NCBI RefSeq assembly: GCF_009857475.1
Contig: NZ_WWCJ01000012.1
Span: forward strand, 62,001 to 126,000
Direction of reading: 5' to 3'
DNA: 64,000 nt
From: Pseudoduganella guangdongensis
GTDB taxonomy: Bacteria; Pseudomonadota; Gammaproteobacteria; Burkholderiales; Burkholderiaceae_D
Made by a program: the position numbers and the translations under genes. The notes below the pieces were generated by a model. The model did not search any database. It saw only the letters and a list, made by a program, of their open reading frames with translations, and was not told where the DNA came from. This document shows positions 17,315 through 28,584 of this stretch, piece after piece. The first letter of the stretch is position 1. The number at the start of each line of letters is the position of its first letter.

Positions 17315-18226
17315 ATGCTGAACGAACGCGAAATCGAGAGCTGCTACCTTGGCCAGTTCATCCCCGTCCATTACCACCACAACATGCTGATGGACGCCAA
17401 CCGCATGCACAACTTCAAGGCGGCCATCGATTACGCCGTCAAGCCGGGCATGAAGGTACTGGAGCTGGGCGGCGGCACCGGCGTGCTCTCTTTCTTCGCG
17501 GCGCAGAAGGCCAGCAAGGTCTATTGCGTCGAATTTAACCCGGACATGGTGCAGGAAGCGCGTAAGTTTCTATCAATCAACAAGAACGGCGAGCGGGTGG
17601 AAGTGATCCACGCCGACGCCTTCGAATACCTGCCGCCCGAGCCGGTCGATGTTGTGATCTGCGAGATGATCCACGTCGCCATGCTGCGCGAGAAGCAGGT
17701 CGAGGTCATCGAACATTTCAAACAGCGCTACCTGGAACGTTTCGGCGGCCCGCTGCCGGTGTTCATGCCGGAAGCGGTGCTGATGGCGGTGCAGCCGGTG
17801 CAGCAGGAGTACGATTTCGACGGCTTCCATGCTCCGATCGTGCAATTCCAGCAGCCCGGCCAGCTCCAGAACGGCACCAGCGAGCTGGCGCAGCCGCAAG
17901 TCTATTCGCTGATCGATTTCACCCAGCCCAACGAAATGCTGTACCGCTGGGAGGGCCAGTTCGTGGCCGAGCGCGATGGCCAGTTGAACGCGCTGCGCTT
18001 CATCACCAAGAATATCCTGGCGGTGGTGCCTGAGCGCAACAGCACCATCGACTGGCTCAACCACTACATGACCCTGCCGCTCACCGAGCCGATGCCGGTG
18101 CGCGCCGGTGAAACCATCCAGGTCGCCTTTGCTTACCGCGCCGGGGGCCAGATCCAGTCGCTGCAGGCCGCGATGCGCGCGGTGGTGCAGAGGCAAACCG
18201 CAGCCTTGCCAGCCTTCGCAGCTTGA
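17315..18226 (+). CDS. Class I SAM-dependent methyltransferase, PRMT-like
   Basis: A 303-residue Rossmann methyltransferase with motif I VLELGGGTGVLSFFAAQ, an acidic strand end VYCVEFNP, and VDVVICEMIHVAMLREKQ. The last resembles the double-E loop region of protein arginine methyltransferases, with a histidine-methionine in place of the usual Trp-Met. The N-terminal YHHNMLMDANRMHNFKAAI parallels the PRMT YxxM-D-xxR helix. A beta-rich C-terminal half follows, as in the PRMT barrel. Bacterial relatives are poorly studied, and the substrate is unknown. It has a 98-nt leader and no close operon partner. Confidence 0.8.
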   Translation: MLNEREIESCYLGQFIPVHYHHNMLMDANRMHNFKAAIDYAVKPGMKVLELGGGTGVLSFFAAQKASKVYCVEFNPDMVQEARKFLSINKNGERVEVIHADAFEYLPPEPVDVVICEMIHVAMLREKQVEVIEHFKQRYLERFGGPLPVFMPEAVLMAVQPVQQEYDFDGFHAPIVQFQQPGQLQNGTSELAQPQVYSLIDFTQPNEMLYRWEGQFVAERDGQLNALRFITKNILAVVPERNSTIDWLNHYMTLPLTEPMPVRAGETIQVAFAYRAGGQIQSLQAAMRAVVQRQTAALPAFAA

Positions 18227-18331
18227 GCCGGATTTTTCACCATCCATCGGCCCATTCTGCAGTTGGTCGCATGTCCGTTGTCCGGGCCGGACGTCCGCTA
18301 TAAAGTTGCCTCAACTCTAATGGAGGTGAGG

Positions 18332-18529
18332 ATGTTCGGCTTCATTCTTTGGTTGTTCCTGCTGTTCCTGTGCTGGCCGCTGGCCCTGCTGGCACTGGTC
18401 CTGTACCCCGTCGTCTGGCTGCTGATGCTGCCGTTCCGCCTGCTCGGCATTGGTGTGGAAGCGGTGTTCGAACTGCTGCGCGCCATCGTCATGCTACCGG
18501 CCCGCGTGCTTGGCGGTTCCCCGCGATAA
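18332..18529 (+). CDS. Small two-helix membrane protein (65 aa)
   Basis: ATG 18332 is chosen because GGAGGTGAG at 18322-18330 precedes it; an in-frame ATG at 18320 lies inside that ribosome site. The peptide is very hydrophobic (FILWLFLLFLCWPLALLALVLYPVVWLLMLPF), with a second amphipathic or membrane segment and a basic tail (RVLGGSPR). No family is recognised. It is probably an inner-membrane protein. It stands between the methyltransferase and the flavin reductase genes, 105 nt and 28 nt away. Confidence 0.7.
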   Translation: MFGFILWLFLLFLCWPLALLALVLYPVVWLLMLPFRLLGIGVEAVFELLRAIVMLPARVLGGSPR

Positions 18530-18557
18530 GCCGGGCATATCGCGCTAGAATGCGCGG

Positions 18558-19148
18558 ATGAACCATACGCTCCCTCACTTTCAGCCGGTTGAGCTCAAGC
18601 ACGCCAGCCGGCTTATCAACCACGGCCCGACCGTCCTCGTCACCAGCGCCCATGGCGGGCGCCGCAATATCATGGCCGCCGCCTGGTCCATGCCGGTCGA
18701 GTTCACGCCGCCACGCATCGCCATCGTCATCGACAAAAGCACCTTCACGCGCGAGCTGATCGCGGCCAGCGGCGTGTTCGGCGTCTGCCTTCCCGGCGCG
18801 GCGGCGGCTGACCTCACCTATGCCGTTGGCACGGCAAGCGGCCGCGAGCAGGACAAGTTCCAGCGCTTCGGCCTGCAGGCGTTCGCGGGCAGCACCACCG
18901 GCGTGCCCTTGCTGGCAAATGGCTGCGTGGCCTGGCTGGAGTGTCGACTGATCCCTGAAAAGCACACGGAAGACGCTTACGACACCTGTTTTGCCGAAGT
19001 CGTGGGCGCAGCGGCGGATGCGCGCGTTTTTGCGAATGGGCACTGGGACTTCCATGAAGGCAATGCCGCGCTGCATACCCTGCACCATGTTGGGGCGGGC
19101 AACTTCGCCGTCGCCAGCAGTCTGTTGAAGGCCAAGCCGCTCCCTTGA
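18558..19148 (+). CDS. Flavin reductase family protein
   Basis: A 196-residue FMN-binding split-barrel protein of the flavin-reductase-like family. RLINHGPTVLVTSAHGGRRNIMAAAW is the typical FMN-phosphate and substrate loop, followed by FTPPRIAIVIDKSTFTRELI, GVFGVCLPG and the CRLIPEKH strand. Members reduce free flavin with NAD(P)H or use bound FMN for unknown electron transfer. No partner monooxygenase is in view, so its job is open. It is followed by the EF-G gene after 83 nt. Confidence 0.87.
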   Translation: MNHTLPHFQPVELKHASRLINHGPTVLVTSAHGGRRNIMAAAWSMPVEFTPPRIAIVIDKSTFTRELIAASGVFGVCLPGAAAADLTYAVGTASGREQDKFQRFGLQAFAGSTTGVPLLANGCVAWLECRLIPEKHTEDAYDTCFAEVVGAAADARVFANGHWDFHEGNAALHTLHHVGAGNFAVASSLLKAKPLP

Positions 19149-19231
19149 ATTCTTGTTGAGTCGCCCAATCTTCCCTTTCCTGTTACTGATAGAATCGAAG
19201 ATGCCCGCAAGGCATCGTTAAGGAGATTGTG

Positions 19232-21346
<2,115 letters not shown>

Positions 21347-21355
21347 GTCTGGTCG

Positions 21356-23605
21356 TTAGGCGGTCTCGAGCAAGGCGGCGAATTCTTCCGCCGGGACAGG
21401 GTGGCCATACAGGTAGCCCTGTCCCTGCTCGCAGCGCAGCAGCTTGAGCAGATTGGCTTCTTCTTCCGTCTCGATGCCTTCCGCCACCACCTTCAGGTGC
21501 AGGTTGTGCGCCAGCGATACCACGGTACTGACCAGGCCCATATAGCCGGCATCGTGCGTCATGCGGGTGACGAAGGAGCGGTCGATCTTCATCACATCCA
21601 CCGGCAGGCTGACCAAGTAGGACAGCGAGGAGTAGCCGGTGCCGAAATCGTCAATCGCCACCGGCACCTGCAAGGCGCGCACCTTGCTCAGGATTTCCAC
21701 CACGCGGTCGTGGTCCGACACCAGCGAGCTTTCCGTGATTTCAATCGACAGCGGTTGGTTGTCGGCGCCCGCCGTCTGCAGCGCGTGTTCGATATCGCTG
21801 AACAGGGAATCGCAGCGGAACTGGGCCGGCGCCACATTGACCGCGATCTGCGGCGGGAGCAGTCCGGCGTCGTGCCAGCTGCGCCAGTCCTGCATGGCGC
21901 GCTGCATGACCTGGCGGCCGACGGCAATCACCAGGCCGGTGCGCTCCAGCGCCGGCACGAACTCGGACGGCGGAATCAGGCCGCGCTGCGGATGGCGCCA
22001 GCGCACCAGGGCTTCCGCGCCCGTCAGCTTGCCGGTGCACAGGTCGATCTTCGGTTGGTAGAAGTTGACGAACTCCTGGCGCTCCAGCGCCTCGCGCAAT
22101 TCCACCTCCAGGCTGATCTGGCGCGCCACCACGCGGTCGGCGGCGCGGTCGTACTGGCCGAAGCGCAGGTCCAGGTCGCGCGCTGCGGCCAGCGCATCCC
22201 AGGCTTTGACCAGCAGTTCGTCGGCCGTGGTGCCGTCATCCGGCAGGGCGGCGGCGCCGGCATTGATGGTGCACCAGATCTTGTGTTCCTTGACCTGATA
22301 GGCGCCCTGCAGCATCGGCACCGCCGTTTCCTGGATAAATTCGGCGGCGGTCTGGGGGCCGTGAGCCGGCAGGAAAACCGCGAAGCGGCCCACGCCGACA
22401 TGGGCCAGCAGCATGCAATCGGCCACCACCGAGCGCAGGCGCTGCGCGATGGTGCGCATCAGGCCCACGGCGGCGGCGTTGCCGTAGGCGGAGCTGATCT
22501 CGTCGAAGCGGTTGATATTCAGCAGCAGCACGGTACCGCGCGCATCGGAAGCGGCCAGCGCTGCGATTTCTTCTTCGAACTGCAGGCGGCTCGGCAGGCC
22601 GGACAGCACATTGGTGCGCGCCAGCCGGTGCATTTCTTGCGCATTGACCAGGCGCTCAATGCCGTAGCTCAGTTCATTACTGAGTTCGCCGGCGCGTTCG
22701 CGGTAGAAGGCGTCGAAATGCTGTTCACGGCGCGAATACAAGGTGGCCACGCCCCAGGCCTGGTTGTTGACGAACAGCGGCACCGCCATGCAGGACGCAA
22801 TGTCGTGCCCTTTGCGCGAGCCGGACTGCACGCGCCCGGTCGCCAGCACGTGCAGCGCCAGGTCGTTGGCCATCCAGGCTGGCGCTTCCTCTCCCGGCTT
22901 CCAGTGGCGCTCCTGGCCTTCGCGGCTGGCGGAAGCGAACAGCTGCAGCGCGCCAGTCTCGGTCTTGTAACTGATGGCGGCGCAATCGAGCCCTGCCTGG
23001 TGCGCCGTAAGGCGGCAGGCATCCAGGCACAGCTGCTCCAGGGTGCGCGAACGCGGGATCAGGGCGCTCAGACGCGACAGCAGCACGTAGAAATTGTCGT
23101 GCCGGATCAGGGCGCGTTCCTTCTCCACCTCGGTGGTGACGTCGATCGCAGAGCCGCCGGTGAACGATTCGCCGTTCACATTGATCGGGAACTTATGCAC
23201 CAGCCAGTGGCGTTTGCCGTCAGCGGTGGTTTCCATGGTCTTGGTGACGTCTGGATTCTCCGGGCCAGGGCTGGCCCGGTGATGCAGGCTATTGCCCATC
23301 ACATAGTCGCCGCTGGCGTCCCTGATCCACAGCGGGGCGGGCGCGTGCTCGGCAAACCCGGCCAGAAAGCTGTTGCTGCGCGCCAGGTTGTGGCGCAGCG
23401 CTTCCTGGGCGCGCGCGCTGTGCGCGAGATCGGCCAGCGCGGCCTTTTGCTCGGCGCTGGCGCCGGGCGGCAGGTAGCCAGCCAGGGCGTCATCATCCAC
23501 CAGCGCCGAAGCTGGGACATCCCGCCCGCAAATAAAGCGGGCCAGGCGCTGCAGCTCGGCCATAGGGCCGGCTTGCAATTGATCGATGGATGCGCGCTGG
23601 TTCAT
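21356..23605 (-). CDS. PAS-GAF-GGDEF(degenerate)-EAL c-di-GMP phosphodiesterase
   Basis: A soluble 749-residue signalling enzyme. In order it has a PAS-like domain (about residues 85-165), a GAF domain (about 185-325), a GGDEF domain whose signature reads VGVGRFAVF instead of GGDEF, and a full EAL domain (about 495-745). The EAL part keeps AEALVRWRHP, EITES, DDFGTGYSSL, MKIDRSFV and VAEGIET, so phosphodiesterase activity is expected. The degenerate cyclase part may bind GTP as a regulator. It is the last gene of a minus-strand trio with a small outer-membrane protein and a hybrid kinase; its ATG lies 4 nt after the preceding stop. Confidence 0.92.
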   Translation of the reverse strand: MNQRASIDQLQAGPMAELQRLARFICGRDVPASALVDDDALAGYLPPGASAEQKAALADLAHSARAQEALRHNLARSNSFLAGFAEHAPAPLWIRDASGDYVMGNSLHHRASPGPENPDVTKTMETTADGKRHWLVHKFPINVNGESFTGGSAIDVTTEVEKERALIRHDNFYVLLSRLSALIPRSRTLEQLCLDACRLTAHQAGLDCAAISYKTETGALQLFASASREGQERHWKPGEEAPAWMANDLALHVLATGRVQSGSRKGHDIASCMAVPLFVNNQAWGVATLYSRREQHFDAFYRERAGELSNELSYGIERLVNAQEMHRLARTNVLSGLPSRLQFEEEIAALAASDARGTVLLLNINRFDEISSAYGNAAAVGLMRTIAQRLRSVVADCMLLAHVGVGRFAVFLPAHGPQTAAEFIQETAVPMLQGAYQVKEHKIWCTINAGAAALPDDGTTADELLVKAWDALAAARDLDLRFGQYDRAADRVVARQISLEVELREALERQEFVNFYQPKIDLCTGKLTGAEALVRWRHPQRGLIPPSEFVPALERTGLVIAVGRQVMQRAMQDWRSWHDAGLLPPQIAVNVAPAQFRCDSLFSDIEHALQTAGADNQPLSIEITESSLVSDHDRVVEILSKVRALQVPVAIDDFGTGYSSLSYLVSLPVDVMKIDRSFVTRMTHDAGYMGLVSTVVSLAHNLHLKVVAEGIETEEEANLLKLLRCEQGQGYLYGHPVPAEEFAALLETA

Positions 23606-23609
23606 ACGG

Positions 23610-24089
23610 TTAATTCAACTTGAACTTGAGCTGCACGGAAAAAGCGCCGTGCAGACGCTCCTTGTATGTCGGTACGATAGCAAAATTGACGCCCACGCGT
23701 TGGTACTCCAGGCTGACTACCGGTATTGCGGCCAGGAACCAGCCACCATTGCGCATCTTGGGGTAGCCGTCGAAGCCACCCACCACCGCGCCGAGCCGCA
23801 GCGGGCCGACCGACCACGGCTGGTAATAGATGCCGGCATAGTTCGACATCTGGCGGTCGCTGTTGTGGAAGCGACCGGCAGTTACGGCGGCAACGGTGGA
23901 GAAGCGGTATTCCGCGCCAATCCCTGGGTTGGTGTCGTCGAATCCTTTATCTCGCTGGAAATGGTAGGAGTAAAAGCCGGGGTTGACCCATAGCTCCGAC
24001 AGCGGCTTGTGTTCGATTGTTGCAAAGGTGTCGGCCAGGGCCGGGAACGAGAGGGCGGCCAGGACCGCCCCAAGCAAATGCTTCTTCAT
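23610..24089 (-). CDS. Small outer-membrane beta-barrel-like protein
   Basis: A 159-residue protein with a signal peptide (MKKHLLGAVLAALSFPALA, cleavage before DTF) and a mature part rich in alternating aromatic/hydrophobic strands and glycine turns (WVNPGFYSYHFQRD, GIGAEYRFSTVAAVTAGRF, YAGIYYQPWSVGPLRLGAVVGG). It ends in the strand FSVQLKFKLN. This suggests an eight-stranded barrel of roughly PagP or OmpW size. The catalytic residues of PagP are not evident, so I do not call an acyltransferase. It is set between a membrane-bound hybrid kinase and an EAL protein, and may be part of the same response. Confidence 0.7.
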   Translation of the reverse strand: MKKHLLGAVLAALSFPALADTFATIEHKPLSELWVNPGFYSYHFQRDKGFDDTNPGIGAEYRFSTVAAVTAGRFHNSDRQMSNYAGIYYQPWSVGPLRLGAVVGGFDGYPKMRNGGWFLAAIPVVSLEYQRVGVNFAIVPTYKERLHGAFSVQLKFKLN

Positions 24090-24150
24090 CTATATCCACA
24101 AATATAATGACTACTTGTTAATTATAGCTGTTGTGGCAATTAGAGAGATT

Positions 24151-27100
24151 TCAATTGCGCTCACCGGCGCCTACGAACTGCAAGATTGTTGTAATTAAGT
24201 CATCCCCGTCGACCGGTTTGGCGACAAAGCCGTTCATTCCCGCCGCATCGCACTCGGCCCGCTCGGCCAGGGTGACGCCCGCGCTCATGGCCAGCACCGG
24301 CAAATCCAGGCCCAGCTCCTGGCGGATGCGCTGGGTGGCGGCAAAGCCATCCATGACCGGCATCTGCACATCCATCAGGACCAGGTCGACCGCGTCACGA
24401 CCGGTGCGCAGGAATTCCACGGCCTGTTCGCCGTTTTCGGTAATGTGGACGCGGGCGCCGACCGCTTCCAGCATGCTGCGCGCCACCAGCTGGTTCAAGG
24501 GATTGTCTTCGGCCAGCAGGATGGACAGGCCCGCGAGCGCCTTGGTACCCGTGCTGAATGCACCGCTGCCGGGGGCGCCGTCGGTCGCGCGCTGCGGGAC
24601 GGGCGCGCGCGCCGGCGCCTGCTCCGCCAGTGCGTGGAAGATCGCCGAGCGGGTCAGGGGGCGCAGCAGCTCGGGATCATGGTCCGGCGCCGGGTTGGCC
24701 TGCTCCAGCCGGCTGCGCACGCAGATGCGGTGCGGCAGCTCCGCCTGGCGCGCGGCCTGGGCCAGGCTGCTGTCGTACACCAGCAGGTCATAGCGCTGCG
24801 CCAGCAGGGCTGCGCGCATGCTGTCGGCGCTATCGACGGTATCGCAGCGCCATCCCCAGCGCTTGGCCAGCTGAACCATGTCATCGTGCAGGCCCGACGC
24901 CGGATCGGCGTAGAGCACGCGCCAGTTGCTGCGCCCGGCGTCCATGGCATAGGGATCGGGCAAGCGGCCCTCGCGCAGCGGCATCAGGAACGTAAAGGTG
25001 GTGCCGCGCCCCGGCGTGCTGGCCACTTCGATGGTGCCGCCCATGATGTGGGCCAGACGCTGCGAGATGGCGAGACCCAGGCCGGTGCCGCCGTAACGGC
25101 GCGCCATGGACGCGTCGGCCTGGCTGAAGGGGGTGAACAAGCGCTGCAGCTGCTCGGCGCTGATGCCGATGCCGGTATCGCTGATCGCCCAGCGCAGCGT
25201 ACCGGCTTGCCCCGGCGCGCGGCTGGCATGCACGCTGACCATGCCTTTCTCGGTGAATTTGAGGGCATTGCTGACCAGGTTGAGCAGCACTTGCTGCATG
25301 CGCTGCACGTCGCCGTGCAGGGACAGGGGCACATCGGCTTCCACGTTCAGCGAGAGCGCCAGGCCTTTCTCGGCAGCGGTCATGGCCATCACGGCGGCCA
25401 GCGCGCTCAAGACGTCGTCCACCAGGAAATCGTCTTCGGCCAGCTCCAGCTTATTGGCTTCGATCTTGGAGAAATCAAGCACGTCGTTCAGCAGGGCCAG
25501 CAGCGAACGCCCGGCGCCGGACACCATGTCCAGGTACTGGCGCTGCTCGGCGTTGAGCGGGGTGCGTCCCAGGATCTGGCTGACGCCAAGCACCGCGTTC
25601 ATCGGCGTGCGCAGCTCGTGGCTGATGTTGGCGACGAAGGCGCTCTTGGCGGCGCTGGCGGCTTCGGCCTGGGTCTTGGCGTTGTTCAGCTCCTTCTCGG
25701 CCGCCTTTTCCGCCGTGACATCGCGCAGGATCATGGCGTAGCCGATGCAGCGCTGATGGTCGTCGCGCACGGGGTAGAGCTGGGTCAGGGCCAGGAAGGT
25801 GCTGTCGTCGGCGCGCCGGCGCAAGGCGGTGGCTTCATCCTGGCCGTGTTCCAGCGCCAGCGCCATGCTGGTCACCGCGTCGCCCTCGGCCAGCAAGCGC
25901 TGCAAGGGCTGGCCGACGATGGCTTCGCTGCGGTAACCGAACAGCTTCTCGGCGCCGTCGTTCCAGGTGGTGATGATGCCGTTGGGGTCGAGCAGGACGA
26001 TGGCGTGGTTGCGAATATGCGAGGTCAGCAGCTTGAAGCGCGCTTCCGATTCCTCCAGGCTGGCGGTCTGCTGCTCCAGCTGCTTGGCCGACTGGTCCTT
26101 GGCGCGCAGGGCGGCGATGCGCTCATGCACCAGGTTGCGCGCGGCGCCGAAGAAGAGCAGGCTGAGCAAGGTGCCCATCACCAGCACCAGGAAGGACTTG
26201 CCCTGGTCCACGCTGGCGTCGAACACCGCCGTGGGGCGGATGCTCAGGGCCCAGGACTGGCCGTTGTCGCCCACCGCCACCTGCTGCAAGCTGTGCAGGC
26301 GGGTAAAGCTCTGGCCGTCGCCGGACCGGGCGCTGGTGTACATCAATTGGCCGCGCGCGTCCTGGAAGTGGATATCGAGCCGCACGTCGCGCAGGCCGGC
26401 GCTGAATATTCCGTTCATCAGGTCGCCCATGCGGAAAGGGCTGTACACGAAGCCGCGCAATTCGCGCTGGCCGCCGGCATTGTTGCGGTAGACGGGATGG
26501 AACACCAGGAACCCGACCTGTTTCGGGCCGCTGATCTCCTGCACCAGGGTGATCGGCCCGCTGGCGGTGAGCTTGCCGTTTTGCATGGCCGCCACCATGG
26601 CCTCGCGCCGCGTCGGTTCCGACATCATGTCGTAGCCGATGGCAAACAGGTTGCGCGGCGAGCGCGGCTCCAGGAACATGATGGCGGCATAGAGTTCGCG
26701 CTCGCCTTCCGGCCAGATCTTGAGTTGCTCGCGCAGGGCGCCGACCGCGCCGCGCGGCGCGAAGCGGGCAAAGCCGATGCCGAGCACGCCGGGGTACTGC
26801 GTTTCCAGGTTCATGCCGGATACGAAGCGTTGCCACTCGTCGCGCTCGACAACGGCCGACGCATCGAACAGCGCGTTGCCGGCACGCAGCAGTGATTCAT
26901 AGGATTCCATGCGGATACGGATGGTTTCGCGCACATTGTCGGCGGCGCGCTGGAAGCGTTCGCGGGTGCGCGCTTCGGTGTCGTAGGTAATCCAGCCCCA
27001 GGCCGAGACGGTGATGGCCATGCAGGCCAGCAGGGTCAGGATCGGTGTCCAGATATAGGTTTCCGATAGGCTCGGGTCTTCCTCGGTGGCCAGCACCCAT

Positions 27101-27981
27101 GCCAGGATGCTGCTGATCGCCAGGAAGGTGCAGAGCGACAGCAGGGAGTGGTGCAGCACGCCGGAAACGAAGGGGCCGTGGTCCTGCACCGTGGCGGGAA
27201 TGGCAATGCCGGTGATGATGGCGAGCGCGATCCGAATCGTCGAGCGCCAGCGGTTCACCGCCGCCAGGCCGAGGAACATCAGCAAGGCATACGGCAGGAA
27301 TTGGGTGGCCGCATGGCGCGAATCGCTCAGGAAGACGGTCAGCGTGGCTGCCAGCAGGATGGCCAGGAAGACAAGTTGGCCGGGCTTGAAGCGGGGCCAG
27401 CCCGGACGGTCCGGGATCGCCATGACCATGGGCGCCAGCAGGAGCAGGGCCAGGAAGTCGCCGGTCCACCAGGTGGCAAGCACCTGCCAGGTCAGCTCGG
27501 GCGGGATGATGCCGGACAGGCGTAGCGCCAGCACGCCGGTGATGGCGGACACCATGGCGGCGACAGCAATGGCGCTGCCGAATTTGTAGACTTCGCGCTG
27601 GGTTTGCAGGCCAAGCCGTTCAATGCCGAGCCGGCGCAGCAGCCAGTGCGCGACCAGTGCTTCGGCAGCGTTGCCAAGCGCAATCACCAGCGACACCGTC
27701 AGCAGGATTGGCAGCGAGGCGGCCTGGTTGTTGACGAAAACGGCCAGGTTGGCGAAGAAGGCGCCGGCCAGGATGGCGGGCCACAAGTGGCGCCCGAAAC
27801 GCAGCAGCAGGATCAGCGCAAAGCCCGAGGGTGGCCAGACCGGGCTGGCATTGCTTTGCGCCAGCGCGAGCATCAGGCCAAGGCGCGCCAGCAGGTAGTA
27901 CGCCCCCGCAGCAAGCAGCAAGGCCATGAGCGTACGAAGGCGAATGGGCATGTTTGAGCGGGCTGGTCGTAGGTGCTGCAT
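24151..27981 (-). CDS. MASE1-CHASE-PAS hybrid sensor histidine kinase with receiver
   Basis: A 1276-residue inner-membrane sensor kinase. An N-terminal MASE1 module (about residues 12-300, eight or more helices, [18 protein letters not shown]) precedes a periplasmic CHASE domain (about 330-560). A PAS domain follows (about 640-760), then HisKA with [14 protein letters not shown] (phospho-acceptor His) and HATPase_c with [12 protein letters not shown] and [11 protein letters not shown]. Next come a receiver-like degenerate segment and a canonical C-terminal receiver ([22 protein letters not shown]). CHASE domains often sense small extracellular ligands. It is upstream of, and 61 nt from, the small outer-membrane protein gene on the same strand. 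No separate response regulator is nearby. Confidence 0.92.
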   Translation of the reverse strand: MQHLRPARSNMPIRLRTLMALLLAAGAYYLLARLGLMLALAQSNASPVWPPSGFALILLLRFGRHLWPAILAGAFFANLAVFVNNQAASLPILLTVSLVIALGNAAEALVAHWLLRRLGIERLGLQTQREVYKFGSAIAVAAMVSAITGVLALRLSGIIPPELTWQVLATWWTGDFLALLLLAPMVMAIPDRPGWPRFKPGQLVFLAILLAATLTVFLSDSRHAATQFLPYALLMFLGLAAVNRWRSTIRIALAIITGIAIPATVQDHGPFVSGVLHHSLLSLCTFLAISSILAWVLATEEDPSLSETYIWTPILTLLACMAITVSAWGWITYDTEARTRERFQRAADNVRETIRIRMESYESLLRAGNALFDASAVVERDEWQRFVSGMNLETQYPGVLGIGFARFAPRGAVGALREQLKIWPEGERELYAAIMFLEPRSPRNLFAIGYDMMSEPTRREAMVAAMQNGKLTASGPITLVQEISGPKQVGFLVFHPVYRNNAGGQRELRGFVYSPFRMGDLMNGIFSAGLRDVRLDIHFQDARGQLMYTSARSGDGQSFTRLHSLQQVAVGDNGQSWALSIRPTAVFDASVDQGKSFLVLVMGTLLSLLFFGAARNLVHERIAALRAKDQSAKQLEQQTASLEESEARFKLLTSHIRNHAIVLLDPNGIITTWNDGAEKLFGYRSEAIVGQPLQRLLAEGDAVTSMALALEHGQDEATALRRRADDSTFLALTQLYPVRDDHQRCIGYAMILRDVTAEKAAEKELNNAKTQAEAASAAKSAFVANISHELRTPMNAVLGVSQILGRTPLNAEQRQYLDMVSGAGRSLLALLNDVLDFSKIEANKLELAEDDFLVDDVLSALAAVMAMTAAEKGLALSLNVEADVPLSLHGDVQRMQQVLLNLVSNALKFTEKGMVSVHASRAPGQAGTLRWAISDTGIGISAEQLQRLFTPFSQADASMARRYGGTGLGLAISQRLAHIMGGTIEVASTPGRGTTFTFLMPLREGRLPDPYAMDAGRSNWRVLYADPASGLHDDMVQLAKRWGWRCDTVDSADSMRAALLAQRYDLLVYDSSLAQAARQAELPHRICVRSRLEQANPAPDHDPELLRPLTRSAIFHALAEQAPARAPVPQRATDGAPGSGAFSTGTKALAGLSILLAEDNPLNQLVARSMLEAVGARVHITENGEQAVEFLRTGRDAVDLVLMDVQMPVMDGFAATQRIRQELGLDLPVLAMSAGVTLAERAECDAAGMNGFVAKPVDGDDLITTILQFVGAGERN

Positions 27982-28044
27982 TTATATCACGAAGGCGGGC
28001 GCCGCTGAAATGATGTTGTAATAATTGCCGACTAGCATCACGGA

Positions 28045-28584
28045 ATGCATTTGACTCCGGAAAATCGAACTCGTTTGCGCGCCACCGTGTTCGGCAAGAC
28101 CGAGGCCGGCCGCGCGGAAGTTGCGCAGCGCAACGCCGGCCTGACCGCGCGCCAGCGCTCGGTGCTGATCCTGCTCGACGGCCAGCGCGCGCTGGGCGAG
28201 ATCGATACCTGGCTAGGCGAAGACGAGATGCTGGAGTCGGTCGAGGCGCTGCTGCGCAAAGGGCTGGCGGGCATTGCCTCGGCGCCGCCAGCCGTGGCCC
28301 GTCCCGCGCCGCCGGAGCCTGCACCGGAGGCGGTCCCTATGGCGCCGCTGGCGGCGCCGCCCGCCTCGCCGACCCTGTCGGCCGCGCGCGAGTTGATGGC
28401 TGCGGCCGCGCGCAAGCACCTTGGCTTGCTGGCGGCGGACCTGGTGCGCCGCATTGAGCAGGCAAAGGATGAAGGCCAGTTGGCCGGCATTATCGGCCTG
28501 TGGCACGTCTCGCTGAGGGAATCGAAAACCGGCAAGCCCTGCGCCGAGGGCTTGCTGGAGGAAGCGCGCGCCTTGCTCGCTTAG
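28045..28584 (+). CDS. Hypothetical protein with N-terminal helix bundle and Pro/Ala linker
   Basis: This 179-residue protein is not recognised. Residues 1-75 (GKTEAGRAEVAQRN, LTARQRSVLILLDGQRALGE) look like a winged-helix-type fold similar to those in bacterial signalling adaptors. A low-complexity Pro/Ala linker (about 78-110) leads to a helical C-terminus with a cysteine (GKPCAEGLLEEARALLA). It is read divergently from the MASE1 kinase with a 63-nt gap, so shared regulation with it is possible. Its stop codon overlaps the stop of convergent rlhA (TTAG at 28581-28584). Confidence 0.75.
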   Translation: MHLTPENRTRLRATVFGKTEAGRAEVAQRNAGLTARQRSVLILLDGQRALGEIDTWLGEDEMLESVEALLRKGLAGIASAPPAVARPAPPEPAPEAVPMAPLAAPPASPTLSAARELMAAAARKHLGLLAADLVRRIEQAKDEGQLAGIIGLWHVSLRESKTGKPCAEGLLEEARALLA

